Positions 24,650 to 35,716 of a DNA stretch of 64,000 nt are shown here, in pieces. The stretch is from NCBI RefSeq assembly GCF_047948215.1, contig NC_134462.1, positions 116,680,437-116,744,436 on the forward strand. Direction: 5' to 3'. Numbering within the stretch: position 1 is the first letter of the stretch; each line of letters opens with the position of its first letter. The translations under genes and the position numbers were made by a program. The notes under the pieces are model-generated. The model saw only the letters and a program-made list of their open reading frames with translations. It made no database searches and was not told the DNA's origin. This DNA comes from Lycorma delicatula (taxonomy: Eukaryota > Arthropoda > Insecta > Hemiptera > Fulgoridae).

Positions 24650-24990
24650 TGTTTGAGAGTTATTATTGCCTCGATAACCCCCTCTACAGGTTATTCGGGA
24701 GGGTGAAGAGAGGGTACCGCTCGCTACTGGTGGTAGTTACAACCGGTAGAACGGGGGGCCGGTAGAGTGAAGGGGTACATTGCAGGGATTAGTAAGCAAT
24801 CGCTTTGATGCAGTTGTCGGTAACAGATACCCCCTTACGCCCCTTGCCCGGTTTTCATGTTGAATACATGCCGATGAACCTATCATTAATGTTTGCTATA
24901 TTATTCACTGAAATTCTCTGAATTCATGGCTACTGTGCCTGTCGGTATCGAAGCGCAGTATTACATTCCTACCTATTCATACCTAAAATA
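24650..24990. other. Unidentified GC-rich island
   Basis: Starts near attgcctcgataaccccc and runs through blocks such as gaacggggggccggtagag and acccccttacgccccttg. It has no open frame, no TIR I can find and no partner in the window. An old retrotransposon UTR is one option. Confidence 0.4.
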
Positions 24991-25019
24991 GAAGGCATAT
25001 TTGTGACAATTGATTCTTC

Positions 25020-25500
25020 TTTATAAATCTAATATCCAAGCTTATATCGTATAACACATATAATAAGCTTTTATGTATACGGCTTTATTGATTATCTCCG
25101 ACTAAAAATGCATCTCGATAACAAAAAACAGTATTACAAAAATTTACAGTAATATTATATAGAAAGACGAACCCGACTCGGGAATAATTATAAAAAAAGA
25201 TGTCACGATCTTGTTTTTTTGAACTTTCCTGCCGTAAAGGCAGCCTGCCTTCCTGCTTATCGTTGGATAAATTCATCCTAGGTTGAATTAGAAAATAATT
25301 ATAATTGTTTAATTTTAATATAATATATATAGTAAGCTCTTATATATTTGACTTTTTGTATGTATTTTTCTTATGTATTGATTATTTCTGAGTAAAAATA
25401 CGTTCCTATAAAAAAATGTACACTAATATTCCGTAGGAAAATGAACCTAATTAGGAAAAAATATTATAAAAAATACGCGAACAGTCTTGCTGAACTTTCC
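25020..25500 (+). repeat. Diverged tandem pair of ~200-bp units
   Basis: Unit 1 (about 25040-25230) and unit 2 (about 25325-25500) share, in the same order, taataagctttt / tagtaagctctt, tattgattatctccgac / tattgattatttctgag, taaaaatgcatctc / taaaaatacgttcc, acagtaatatta / acactaatatt, gacgaacccgactcggga / tgaacctaattagga and a cttgttt...gaactttcc end. The spacing is about 290 bp. This is an older duplication than the one at 15.6 kb. Confidence 0.65.
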
Positions 25501-25620
25501 AAATTAAACGGTTTTAAGAAATTAAAAATAATTGATCAATATCATAATTACCCTTTCGAGTACAAAAAAATTCCTTTCGGCACGCCGGAAAGCGGAGGTA
25601 GATTTCATCGGTGATAAGTA

Positions 25621-25633
25621 GGGGGGGGGGGGG
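25621..25633 (+). repeat. Poly-G run of 13
   Basis: Thirteen consecutive G in AT-rich DNA, preceded by gataagta and followed by taaaaaag. Confidence 0.9.
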
Positions 25634-25739
25634 TAAAAAAGTTTCTACCGTAAAATTAAGAAAAAAATTCAAATTTGCTCTATACGACAACGGTTGCACG
25701 TGAAAAAAAGTTTCACATGATTAGCATACGACAAGCCCC

Positions 25740-26340
25740 ATCTTCTTCCAGCAATATTTTGGTCATTCCTTGCCGTAAGGGCTGGGCATATCAAAAATTG
25801 TTTTCATAGAAAATTTTAAGGTAACGTTTAGAGGAGACTAACACCACTTTAGACTGATTCGATACTGTGCTATTAAGGGAGGTATGATTTTTTTCTGTCT
25901 TCGAAACCCCATTATTTCACTCAATGATTGGTGATATCAAAAACCTTTATTCAGATAAGTTTTAGTCCCTTACCCAAAGAATAGTAGGAACTTTAAACAA
26001 ATTCGACATTTTACTTAATGAGTAAGTTATAGTAATTTTTTTTTTTTTTTTCGAAAAAGACGCCCGTTTCCACCACCGTGATCCGATTTTGCCCACTAAC
26101 GAACTCGACCGAGATTTTGGGTCGTTATATTTTATGTATCATTTTGAAAGTAACTGACGGAAAATTACGGCAGTTCGTGTACACAAGTGAAATAATATAA
26201 ACTTTTGAACTGAAGGTGGTTTTGCGGTCTGTGGGATGTGAAACGCGAAGATATGTCGAAATTTTCCGGAAGTCGAATCACGGTACCCATAACAATAGGT
26301 AGCTTTCATATGAAATCTACCTAAAAATAACAAAAATGAA
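25740..26340. other. Non-coding segment of repeat-like composition
   Basis: Contains moderately GC-rich blocks (cttgccgtaagggctgggca, tggttttgcggtctgtgggat) and a poly-T at 26038-26051. No coding frame and no second copy in the window. Possibly an old non-autonomous element. Confidence 0.3.
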
Positions 26341-26649
26341 AATTTTATAGGGATTTTTTAAATTACTAAAACGTTTTAAAAATTCTCAAAAATTGTAACC
26401 CATGTTTGAAAGTATTGCGATTGCGATTTAACAAGCAAATAAACGTAACAGTTCCAACGACAAATATTTTAAGTTATTTAAACAAACACTTATTCGTTTC
26501 TAATATTATTATTTTAAAAAGTACCACGTGGAAAACTGACATTATCCATTATCAAGTTTTCCGTTGGAATGATTTTCCTTGCCTTCTTCACCGAGTCAAA
26601 CTGTTGCACACGGGCGTTCTTGACCTAACGAAAACAGGATATGTTCAGT

Positions 26650-26650
26650 A

Positions 26651-26696
<46 letters not shown>
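26650..26696. repeat. Compound (AT)n-(AG)n microsatellite
   Basis: About 21 bp of AT repeats pass directly into about 26 bp of AG repeats. Confidence 0.92.
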
Positions 26697-26899
26697 TAGC
26701 CCAACAGAAGTTAAATAAACGTTTTCATCAGAGTCCAACTCAGAATCAGAAGTTTTATGATTCAAGATAATGTAAAGATAATAAAGTTTTATGATTCTGT
26801 TCTATGATCTAGAAAGAAATAAACTGGAAACAAAAAACACGGGATGTAAGATTATATTAGTGCCCAAAGTTACGTGTGAAACATAACATTGATAAATAA

Positions 26900-27350
26900 A
26901 TACCACGAATAAGTAGGGGCTAAAAGCTTTAGAAATGGATCGGTTGAACAGGATATTAGAAAATGCAGCTCATAAGAAACAAAATCACATCCAGTAATAA
27001 ACTAGCACTCTGCACCCCACATTTACAGGATTAGAGAACCGTCAACTACTACGTACCGTACTACTAGCACGGTAAGGTCTTGTTAAGAGGATCTTGAGGG
27101 TGGATGGTTTCGAAGAGAAACCCTGTGCTAGAAGGGTCCTAGTGTTAGAAGGAGAAAAAATTAATCCGAGGAAAACGGGCATGGTTAAAGAAGATCAAAG
27201 ATGTGATGACCGCCAAGACCTTTTGCAGAGGCGACTGAGACGATAACACTTAGTCATTTACAGGAATGTAATTGCAAGAAGCAGAGATTGCAAGAAATGT
27301 AATTGTCATTTACAGGAATGTCCTCGCAAGAAGGTACATTAAACAAAATT
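26900..27350 (+). other. Probable highly degraded LINE 3' segment
   Basis: The purine-rich text around 27150-27260 (gaaaacgggcatggttaaag, gcgactgagacgataac) resembles the end of RTE-like LINE ORFs (basic-W-...-DR.TWR), but no frame stays open. A local duplication of tcatttacaggaatgt occurs at about 27256 and 27305. Low confidence. Confidence 0.3.
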
Positions 27351-28451
27351 CCAAGTTTTAGTTTACACCAGGAGGGTTATTTTTATAATTTTATCCAAAA
27401 ATTTTAAACAAAAATTAGTTTTCCAAACAAACTCCTCAAAAATACAACAACGAAAGTCGTTTAAAACGTTATCCTTTTTTAATATTTTCCTCTTTAAATA
27501 TTTTCTAATCTTCATACGTTTGAAGGTAGAAGAATCATGCCAAAACTGCACAAAATCAATTTTTGAAAATACTAAGAGAAACTTAAACATTTTCTCTGAT
27601 TTATGGTGGGAAATACCACATTTATACACGGGTGTATCCATTTAAGTTAAGAACTGAACTTATTTGAAGACAGAAATATTTTTATTTTTAAGTAGCATAT
27701 TATATTTTTTCTTTGTTTTTTATTTAAGGGGGTATGATACACTGAAAAAATCAATTATTTTAAATTTTTTTCCCAATTTATGGTCCATTTCTTTCTGAGT
27801 AAAATGTTGTAGTCATTATTTATGTACGATAATTGGATATATAAAAAAAATAAACTTAGAAGCATATCACATCAGCTTTGCTGGTTTCGAAGTCGGAAAA
27901 TACTGATTTTTGAATTTATTACTCGACTTCAAAAAGACTTAGAAGAGTCTCTCTTCTAATTCTGAACCTCGTTGTAAAATTTTAAATTTGCGCTTTTATC
28001 TTCACTGTAGTTTGTTGCGGTAGTCCTATTTAAAACAGTGAAAAGAAATGATCGGCTGCAGTTCGCGAAAGTTTTTTTTTGTTACCGCATACGCTGTGTG
28101 ACTGATAGTTATTTCGCAAAATTATTTGAAATTCCCTAAGTAACGTTTGCTTTTTACATTTCTGAACATTTATTAAAATTTTTTACTCAAAGTATTAAGT
28201 ACATTCATGTGATTTCTTTCCGACTAACTATGCAAGTTCTGTTAGGTTATAATTATAAACCACAATTTCGTGTAAGATTAGCGTGCTGGAAATTATAACG
28301 TAGTGATTTTATTTATTACTTTTGCTTATTTTGATAGCGTTTATTCTTAGATTTTATACTTTTTTGTGTAAAAATGCCTCGCAAACAACGGTGCATACGA
28401 AAAACAAATGCAAGAAATCTGAAAGCTAGGGCAAAAATTGCTAATCAGGCG

Positions 28452-28465
28452 AGGTGGAAAAGTTT
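28452..28465 (+). repeat. 14-bp target-site duplication, left copy
   Basis: aggtggaaaagttt, identical to 29367-29380. The two flank the R1-like LINE exactly. Confidence 0.85.
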
Positions 28466-28794
28466 TTCCACTCTACTCCCCTGGGCCGGTCCGACTGGTT
28501 GGTATTGCGCCACCCAGGGGAGTGTCTGGTAAACTCTAACGAGCCTCCCCGCCTACCGGCTGAACGTCCGGCATGGCAGGTCGGCTCGTCGGTGTCAGCT
28601 CTTTTGAGTGATTTTCTGTTTGCCCATTTGGTAACCACGACATACCTCGAATAGCCGTAACGTGGCACCGGGTCTTTTCTTACTCTTCTTCTTCATCAGA
28701 ACCTATCTAAACCCTTGGAGTCCTCAATGGATCATTGAGAACGACACACCTCAGCGTGCCGTCTCTCACCACTGATGCTGAACTCCCTACCCTA

Positions 28795-29366
28795 TTCTAC
28801 ACTAGTAACCTAGTCGCCTTTCATCTATATCCTTCTCTGTTAATACTGCTACAATAAATTCCGTAACCTTCTTCCAGTTTATTTCGCTCCTCAACATGTG
28901 CTCTAGGACCTCTGCTGGGCTCATACCTATTATGCCACAGTTCCTCCTTTTAATTGCCCACCTCTTGAGCAGAAAAATGTGTGTTCTGCATTGTCAATTC
29001 TCTCACAGTACATACATTCTGGACCTGGCCTTCTTCCAACACGATGGAGGTACTCATTGAAATTGAGTACCTCCATCCTGTTTTTTACGCCTCATAGCAG
29101 ACCGTCCTGTAAGCTGAAACAACCCCCAGCAACAGCTTCCTATGAGTACCAACCAGTCTGTTCAAATTTCTTTTAACCCTGACTGAGTACCACCACACTG
29201 GTACTGCATATAACATCATGGATGTCACTGTGGACGCTATCGCCCTTCGCTTAGAGGGTCTTGGAGCTCTCTGCGAAGACATTATTATATTCAAATTCTT
29301 AGTCATCTGTTCACCTTTGGCACATATGTCTATTATATGCTGAGTGAACCGGCAATTCCTCTCATA
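28795..29366 (-). pseudogene. R1-like LINE reverse transcriptase C-terminus, frameshifted
   Basis: Starts mid-protein with CRFTQHIIDICAKGE, then APRPSKRRAIASTVTSMML, YAVPVWWYSVRVKRN, and VVSAYRTVCYEA. This is the post-RT thumb region typical of R1 and related LINEs (SKRR...S.+LYA.PVW...+.SAYRTV). After a frameshift near 29083 it continues RMEVLNFNEYLHRVGRRPGP, then the Cys/His knuckle CMYCERIDNAEHTFF(C). A second frameshift follows and then KRWAIKRRNCGIIGMSPAE to the C-terminus. At least two frameshifts make it non-functional. Its reading frame runs by chance into the flanking duplication at its 5' end. Confidence 0.82.
29043..29077. repeat. Perfect 14-bp inverted repeat with 7-bp loop
   Basis: gatggaggtactca (29043-29056), ttgaaat, tgagtacctccatc (29064-29077). 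It lies in the LINE coding remnant where RMEVLNF is followed by NEYLHR, so the symmetry may have arisen from codon coincidence or local templated repair. Confidence 0.85.
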
Positions 29367-29380
29367 AGGTGGAAAAGTTT
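29367..29380 (+). repeat. 14-bp target-site duplication, right copy
   Basis: aggtggaaaagttt, identical to 28452-28465. Confidence 0.85.
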
Positions 29381-30256
29381 GGCTCAAGAAATCGTCACCC
29401 CCTTCTCCACAAGATGATGTTATTGAGACTCATCCTGGACCCTCGAATGTAGTTGTAAGGAAAATATATGAAAGAGTAGTGATTTTGAACCGTCAAACAT
29501 TAACAATTCAGAAGTAACTGTCGAGGGATCGGAATATTTATTTGTAAGTAAAAATTCACTTGTAAATTTAGTTAGTTCTTTATCACACCCATCAGTAAAT
29601 TGAAACTCGGTATTGAACAAAATTAGATTTTAATCGTAAACTAAGTGTAGCGTGTAATAGTTGCGATAAGCCTGTTGTGAAATCTGTGTCTACCTCCCTA
29701 AATCTTACAGACTCTACTAGTAAGTGAAAAACAAGTAATCAAGCTTAATATCAATTTCCCGCAATTTTTTTTATTTTTCAGATACAGTACAGCTCTAACT
29801 TTAGTAATTTTACAAGGATCTTCATGATTTTTTTTTTAAATGTTCAGAAAAGTTTTTTCTATAATTTTAAGCGTTATATCTTTGAAACACCTCCAGCAAA
29901 AATAGATAAAAAATGAGATGTCAAATGTTTAAAATTTTAACATATTTTTACAAATAAATTTGCTGAAGATCGTAGAAGGGTGTGAAAGAAGAAATAATAC
30001 TTAAAATCATAGTAAGATCATCTTTCTCTTTCACATAAGTGCACTACTAGCTCTTAAAATCAATAGTTCTTAAGTTCCAATTATTAACGGAAGACAGATA
30101 TTTCCTCATTTTTCCTGATTTTTCGCTTATTTTACAGACAAAAATTAATTTTTAGGACAAAAGCTTGATTTTTTTCATAAAAATTATAAAATATTAATGA
30201 ATATTATATCTAGAACGAACGTTTAAAGAAAAAAGTCGTATAATACCCCCTTTAAA

Positions 30257-32320
30257 GGTAACCTCATTGAGAATTAAAATAACATTTCGGAAAAAAAAAC
30301 AAGTCTATGAATATAGTCTCAAAATCACACGACCACGGTGAACTGTACCTAATTATATATTTTCCACACTCACCTTTTTATTCTAATCTTTCAAATTTCT
30401 GCCGTCAGTAAAGGTAAATAAATATTTTGTACGTTAATCGTATACAGAAAAGTCTATTTAATAGTTTCATAATTTTTTACTTCAGCAAACAATTTTTTGA
30501 AGGAATTCAGTTCACCTACATAATAACGTTAAAACTGTTAATCAGGGATAGAAAACTTCAAATAAATCATTTATCATGAACATTTTTCAAAATAACGGTC
30601 AGATGAACGGACATGTAATCATAATATAAATGTTATAGTGCATATGCATTCTTTAAATTAAATTAATTTAATTTATTATTAATTAATTTAATTTATTATT
30701 AATTAATTAATTGCTAAAATTTTTATATTTATTATTCAGAATTTATAACTTTTACAAAGTCGAAATTTAACATTTTACAATTTTTTTTTTTTTTTTAAGA
30801 AAACAATAGAAATTTCTGGAATAATTTTCTGACTTTTAAAAATAATCAAATATACATTGTTTTGTCTGTGAATACTATAACTGGTTATAATACGTACCAG
30901 GGCTGTTATAAATAGAATTAGTCAGATAAACCAAAAACCAATCAATCATTAAGTAATATCTTTGCACGCCTGTTTGTTTGTCGGATTGGTTATTCCAGCC
31001 AATATTAATTTACTGAATAATTAAAACAGAAATTATTCAACCTCTATTCTATTTAAATAATTATATTTAATACGACTGAAATTAAAAATATTATCTAAAT
31101 TACTATCAAAATACTGATATTTCAACTTAAATGATTTTATAGGGAGAACAGAACGGTGCAAAAATTTGCTAAACTTATTATTTCGTGACAACTCCGTCAG
31201 AGATGGTAATATCCTGTTAATACAGCCTATGAAATTATAATAATATATTGCCGAAAAACATTTTATTTAGAATAAAGAAGGTATTTCTATTATAACTATT
31301 ATTTCTTTAATAATTAAACTATTTTCTGAAGTCGTCAATATGACCTTGAATTAAAAACCAATTGAAATATGTTTTATCTGATATTCTGTTAACTGAAAGA
31401 AAGCCTTTAATAATTTTTTTTTTAATTTTCAGTCCTAAAGCTCATCAAAAAGTATTAAAACGTTTTTTTTTTTTTTTAAATTTAAATAAGTATTATTAAA
31501 AAGATTATTTAAAAAATATTTCTTGAAGTATGTGGAAATAGAAGTACTGCAACGATTGTGCAATCGAGTGTAAGGTAGGCCCTACTTCATTACTTCAATA
31601 TTTCTGATTTACGATTCAATTCCGGGTAGGAAATAGAATTCCAAGATCGGTCTATAAATGGCCTAACCGACAGAATTACGTAAAGGAGGATTATACATAT
31701 AATCGGGAACCCAAAATTAGAAGAAAGAGGTTAAAGAAAAAGGTTATAAGGAAAGAAAGGAAGACTCCCTCCACAGATAAACTGCAGCAGGTATCAAAAA
31801 CCCGAAGAAATCGCTATGCTTCCTGCAGGCAATAGGTATTCCTTACGATCTACCGGGAAATAAAACAATATAGAGTAACAACTTTGCATCGATCAGATGA
31901 AATATTCGTATATGCTGAAATAAAAATTTCTTTTCCACGTCAAGTTAAAGAAATGCTAAAAAACTTGAACAGATTCCATAAAGGGATAGCTTTGTCCGTA
32001 CGTAAGGCTGTATGGTGAGTAAAACGCAATTATTTTTTATGCAGCTGAAGCACGGTTGTTTTAATCGAGTACAATTAGATAAAAATGGATTCAATTTGAA
32101 CGCTTAATAAATTTGTTACACTCATTCTTAATGCAAGGAACTTTTTTCGTAATGTAATGGGCGCAACATTTGTATCAATCATTTGCGCAGAATGATAATT
32201 TCGTAAAATTTAACCGTCAAGTAAGCCAAGCCACAGTTCCTAAGCAGAATTAAAAGTATTTACACGATTTATAAATTAGTTTCAGTAATATTATTTACAA
32301 TATTTTTGCACAGTTTATAC
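30257..32320. other. AT-rich DNA, no gene recognised
   Basis: Holds a tandem ttaatttaatttattattaa-type repeat at 30658-30712 and a less AT-rich patch at about 31620-32010 without an open frame. A gtatggtgagta (about 32010) resembles a splice donor, but no exon can be supported upstream of it. Confidence 0.4.
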
Positions 32321-32325
32321 GCGTA

Positions 32326-32382
32326 TTTGGATTTGCATAGATATGAGATACCTTTAAACTCTCATATCTGTGTATATTCAAA
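32326..32382. other. miRNA-like hairpin candidate
   Basis: The left arm 32326-32348 and right arm 32360-32382 form a 23-bp stem with an 11-base loop (tacctttaaac). The stem has a single true mismatch plus three positions that are G-U wobbles if the plus strand is transcribed. Below it gcgta (32321-32325) can pair with tacgc (32393-32397) across a 10-base bulge. The size and near-perfect pairing match an animal pre-miRNA, but the same geometry can come from a decayed palindromic MITE. There is no evidence of transcription. Confidence 0.35.
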
Positions 32383-32399
32383 CTGGAATGTGTACGCAA

Positions 32400-34855
32400 C
32401 TATAACAAAACCATCACATTGGACCATGCCATAACAAATTAAAAAAAAAAAAAAAAACAATTGAAAAAATTTCCTTTTAAATTAAAAAGAGATATTTAGG
32501 ATGGAAATATCTCCTTTTGAAACAATGATTATATTTCATTTAAACAAAATACACAGAACAGCGTAAGATTCTTTTAATTGCTAAAATGTTACGAAGGTAA
32601 GGAAATTGAAAGCATTTAGGATGCGTCTCGATTTAGTAGCTACTATAAAATATTTTAGATTTAATAATGTAAAATATTTTATAATACAGTTTATGCCTCT
32701 GATAATAAATATTTAAATTTAAAACGTGTATATATTAGAATGAAAAACAGGGTTACAAATCTTAAAAATGTTAAATCTTTTAGAGACGAAGGATACTAGG
32801 AACGGCCAACCGTCTCTATACATTTTCGATAAAATTTTTTTATACATCAAAGATATATACTTACATATAAAATAAAATAAAGAGCTTGGAGGATTTCATA
32901 TTTTATTTTAAAATTAAAAATTCAGTAAGGCTTGCTGTCAAAAAAGTAATCTTGATTGCGTTTAGCGTTCGTAAGAATATTATCATTATTAACTTTGCTA
33001 TCTTTTATTGCAATTTTTTTTACTAGCGTTCATTCGGTTAATAGTTATCCGTTTATAAAATAAACAATAAACAAAACAATTTTTTTGAAATATTTTCTTC
33101 ATCCATACATCTCCAACTAGAAATTTTTCCACTAGTTAATCATCTTAACGCGTAACGTATAAGCAAGTGAGCTCTTGTACGAGGTAATACGACTTGGAAG
33201 CTATAAAAATATACAATAAGTATGGATCTACAGTATGAAAACCACGGATTCGACCGTTCCCTCACGGAATTTAACAGGAAGTTCCTAAAATATATTAAAA
33301 AATTATTAAAATCGTCCCTTCGAAACACTTTCTACCTTTTTTGTCTCTAACGAGTAAAGAACAATTAAACCTTACAAGATAGATAACAGGAAAATATACT
33401 TTCGTCATAAACAAATAATGTTACAATTCCTCGATTAATTTTATAAGAAATAATTAAAGAATAATATATACGTAATTATTAAAAGTAATATAAAATTTAA
33501 TTGAAGATCGGTCCAATTTAAACTTTTGAAACTAATTCTATTAATATTTATTCATTTTACAAACATTTATATTCGTAAATCGTCAACTTAGCGGCTTAGA
33601 TAAATGACCGATTCATTCACTTCTTTAATCTTCATAACCCCTAGGGTTAGAAGGAGACAAGGAAGTTTCAAGAGAGACTTTAAAACATGACCGAAAGAAT
33701 TCTTTTGTGATAGAGACAATCTTTAAGAAGGTTGTTTTTTTTCTTTTAGAAAATTCCTCCCAAAGGAGTTGAAAGTTTTCTTGAACGATCGCCATATCTC
33801 AGGAACGGATTGGTGTATAAACATGAAATTCAGTACCGAGCATCCTTATGATGTGGTAAATAAGATACGGTACATTATTTTTTGTAACACAAATCACCAT
33901 CTCTGATTGTAAAAAAATATAAAAATTTTAAATTTACTTTTCTTTTTACACTAAATTATTTAAATTTATATTTCCATTCCGTTCCTTTATGGTTGGAATT
34001 CTAAAAATTATATATATATATACCACAAAGTTCAAAAGTGTAATGGCAGTTATTTTTTATTTCATTTGTATCTTTGTCGATAGAAACGTAGATTGGTATT
34101 TTATACCGATCTGGAAATTGGTACAATCTTAATTATTACGTTACATTATTCTTTAATTACTTCTTATAAGACTGATATCACGGAATTATAACATTTTTCC
34201 AATCGATAAATATAAATCTTTATATTTATTTTTTAAAATTAATTTTTATTTTACACACTATTAAGATTTATTTTAATCGCCTTATTTTTTTTATCTGTTC
34301 TTATTTGCACGATTAAATTTTTCATAGTAAATTAATTGCGTTTCCAATACTATAAATTATTACACGTTTCTAGTATAAATGAATTTTAATAAGAAGTCAT
34401 AAATTCTACAAAATAGTGCATTTTTTTCAAAAAAATCAACAAGTTTTCATCGTTATCCGAAGTTAAATATAATTACATAGGAAAAAGTAATTTTCTAGAA
34501 TATATCCCATCGTACTACACTAAAGAAAATCTTATTAAAAAAAATAGAAATAAAAATTAATTTAAAAACTGGAAAAAGAAGCGAGAGAGGTAACTAAAAC
34601 TACCAACTGTGCAATGGAGTAGTTGAACTTATATTGGTTTTTGTAATGTTTGAAATCGTGCAAGATAATGAGAAAAATTCAAAATTAATATTAAAAATAT
34701 ACGATTTAAATATCACAGTAAGTTCTGCTGAATTGTGGAAACAAAAGAATTAACCGTAAATGATTACATTATTATAGAAAACAATTCAATCTTATGATTT
34801 TATTCTTATTCCGTTTACACGAAAATATACCATAAAAAAACATTATTTTAAATAG
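32400..34855. other. AT-rich DNA, no gene recognised
   Basis: Poly-A at 32439-32456, TA tract at 34010-34023. Frequent stops and no repeat shared with elsewhere in the window. Confidence 0.5.
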
Positions 34856-34857
34856 CA

Positions 34858-35011
34858 ACGTCAGCTTTCATTCGGAAGGTTCTGGGTTCGAATACAGGCC
34901 ATGATTGGCAATTTTCATACATGTGAAAATCAAATAACATCAAGAAACTGCAATTGAATGTCACCATGTTGCTTATATATTAAATAGATTAAATAATAAT
35001 AATAATAATGC
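34858..35011 (+). mobile_element. 5'-truncated tRNA-derived SINE
   Basis: Begins in the anticodon-arm region (cagctttcattcggaaggtt), followed by an RNA polymerase III B box (ggttcgaatac) and a body aggccatgattggcaatttt. It ends in (AAT)n at 34999-35009. The ctttcatYcgga...ggttcgaat...catg series matches the SINEs at 55.8 and 63.0 kb. The A box is missing. Confidence 0.7.
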
Positions 35012-35392
35012 CTTAGGAAGATCATCCCCTCGTTCGAAACATGCCATTTACGTTCCACGTCCAGGATGATAACAGCTGTACTTAATTACAATACATACAA
35101 TAGATGGCTAATTATGGCTAACAGGGCTGCAAGTATTTTTGTAGGAAATGATATCAATCTTCTGACCTGAATTCATTTTCAGATCACTTTACGGACTGGG
35201 CTTTTCGGATTACCTGCAGATCATGAACAATGAAAAACGATTTTGAAAATAGACTTACCTACCACCACGGTTTGGTGATCACGGTCAATATGAAAGAAGA
35301 TGTAACGGAGGCTCATCCGTTTTCCACATATCCCCGCTATGGCAAGCACGTGTGTCGATGCAATGAAAGATTCGGTGAACAGGAGACTGAAG

Positions 35393-35716
35393 TCAGTGCA
35401 GAGATTCCGCATCCTCTCTCTTCCAGAACATATGCCGGTTCCACCGAAGTACCGGGCCGGACATCCCAGGGTTGATGGCACTGGTGTGAGAGTGTACCGT
35501 GACGGATAGCCTTTCTGTAGAAAAGATTAATTCAAGATGCAAACTGAACAATCTATCGTGACAGAGGATGCACGTAAACACCCTCATTTAGATCCAGTCG
35601 TGTCGCCGGAAGTAAAACATAAGAAGAGTCGTGATTTAAAAAGTATCCGACATGAGTTGAAGCGTCTGCAAGGATTTATCCTCAAGAACAGTTCACTAGA
35701 CCTAACTAACTGTTAA
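35393..35716 (+). pseudogene. Conserved LINE ORF1-like segment, function unknown
   Basis: Reads SVQRFRILSLPEHMPVPPKY, then an interval with two in-frame stops, then EQSIVTEDARKHPHLDPVVS and KSIRHELKRLQGF, ending at TAA 35714-35716. The minus-strand segment 51106-50756 shows the same order (SLQRLLIRSLPGHMPVPLKY, QQSIVAEGARKHSRLGPALS, IRPEVKSLQN). Roughly 105 codons are conserved between the copies at the protein level, so this was real coding sequence. I do not recognise the family. Its place upstream of a gag-like knuckle suggests the start of ORF1 of this LINE, but it could also be a captured host exon. Confidence 0.55.

Larger units (their letters stand above)
28466..29366 (-). mobile_element. 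5'-truncated R1-like LINE inserted in the MULE
   Basis: About 900 bp on the minus strand, bounded by identical 14-bp repeats. It comprises the end of the reverse transcriptase ORF (29366 down to about 28795) and a GC-rich 3' UTR (about 28795-28466). The UTR shares a block with the copy at 43264-43690: ctctaacgagcctccccgcc / ctctaacgggccttcccacc, then ggctgaacgtccggcatggc / agctgaacatccggtaaggc. It shows no poly-A tail. The position in MULE DNA, not rDNA, means this is an R1-clade lineage with other target habits or a stray insertion. Confidence 0.8.
28374..29728 (+). pseudogene. Mutator-like transposase N-terminus, split by LINE insertion
   Basis: From ATG 28374 the frame reads MPRKQRCIRKTNARNLKARA..., then IANQARWKS up to the LINE insertion at 28466. 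It resumes after the LINE at 29381 as LAQEIVTP, with a frameshift before a stop at 29415. Further on, in shifted frames, come DDVIETHPGPSN, a GSEYLFVSKNSLVNLVSS stretch and NRKLSVACNSCDKPVVKS (about 29632-29690). A basic MPRK start, then a short hydrophobic lead, then the Cys-x-x-Cys segment is the layout I know from insect MULE transposases. The catalytic part is missing. Removing the LINE and one copy of the 14-bp duplication joins ARWKS to LAQE with the frame kept. Confidence 0.6.
27728..30251 (+). mobile_element. Mutator-like (MULE) element interrupted by a LINE
   Basis: The left end ggggtatgatac (preceded by an extra g at 27728) and the right end gtataataccccc (30239-30251) are inverted matches: GGGGGTATGATACACT against GGGGGTATTATACGACT. 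Between them on the plus strand is the broken N-terminal part of an insect-type Mutator transposase, whose exon is split by a minus-strand R1-like LINE (28466-29366). Without the LINE the element would be about 1.6 kb. It lacks the catalytic domain and is therefore a deleted, non-autonomous copy. The family call rests on the N-terminal reading and on the short TIR, so it is moderate. Confidence 0.6.

Noticed and set aside
28441..28668. Overlapping 75- and 66-codon frames on both strands as small genes.
   Set aside because: They lie in the GC-rich 3' UTR of the R1-like LINE and have no conserved counterpart in the 43.3-kb copy.
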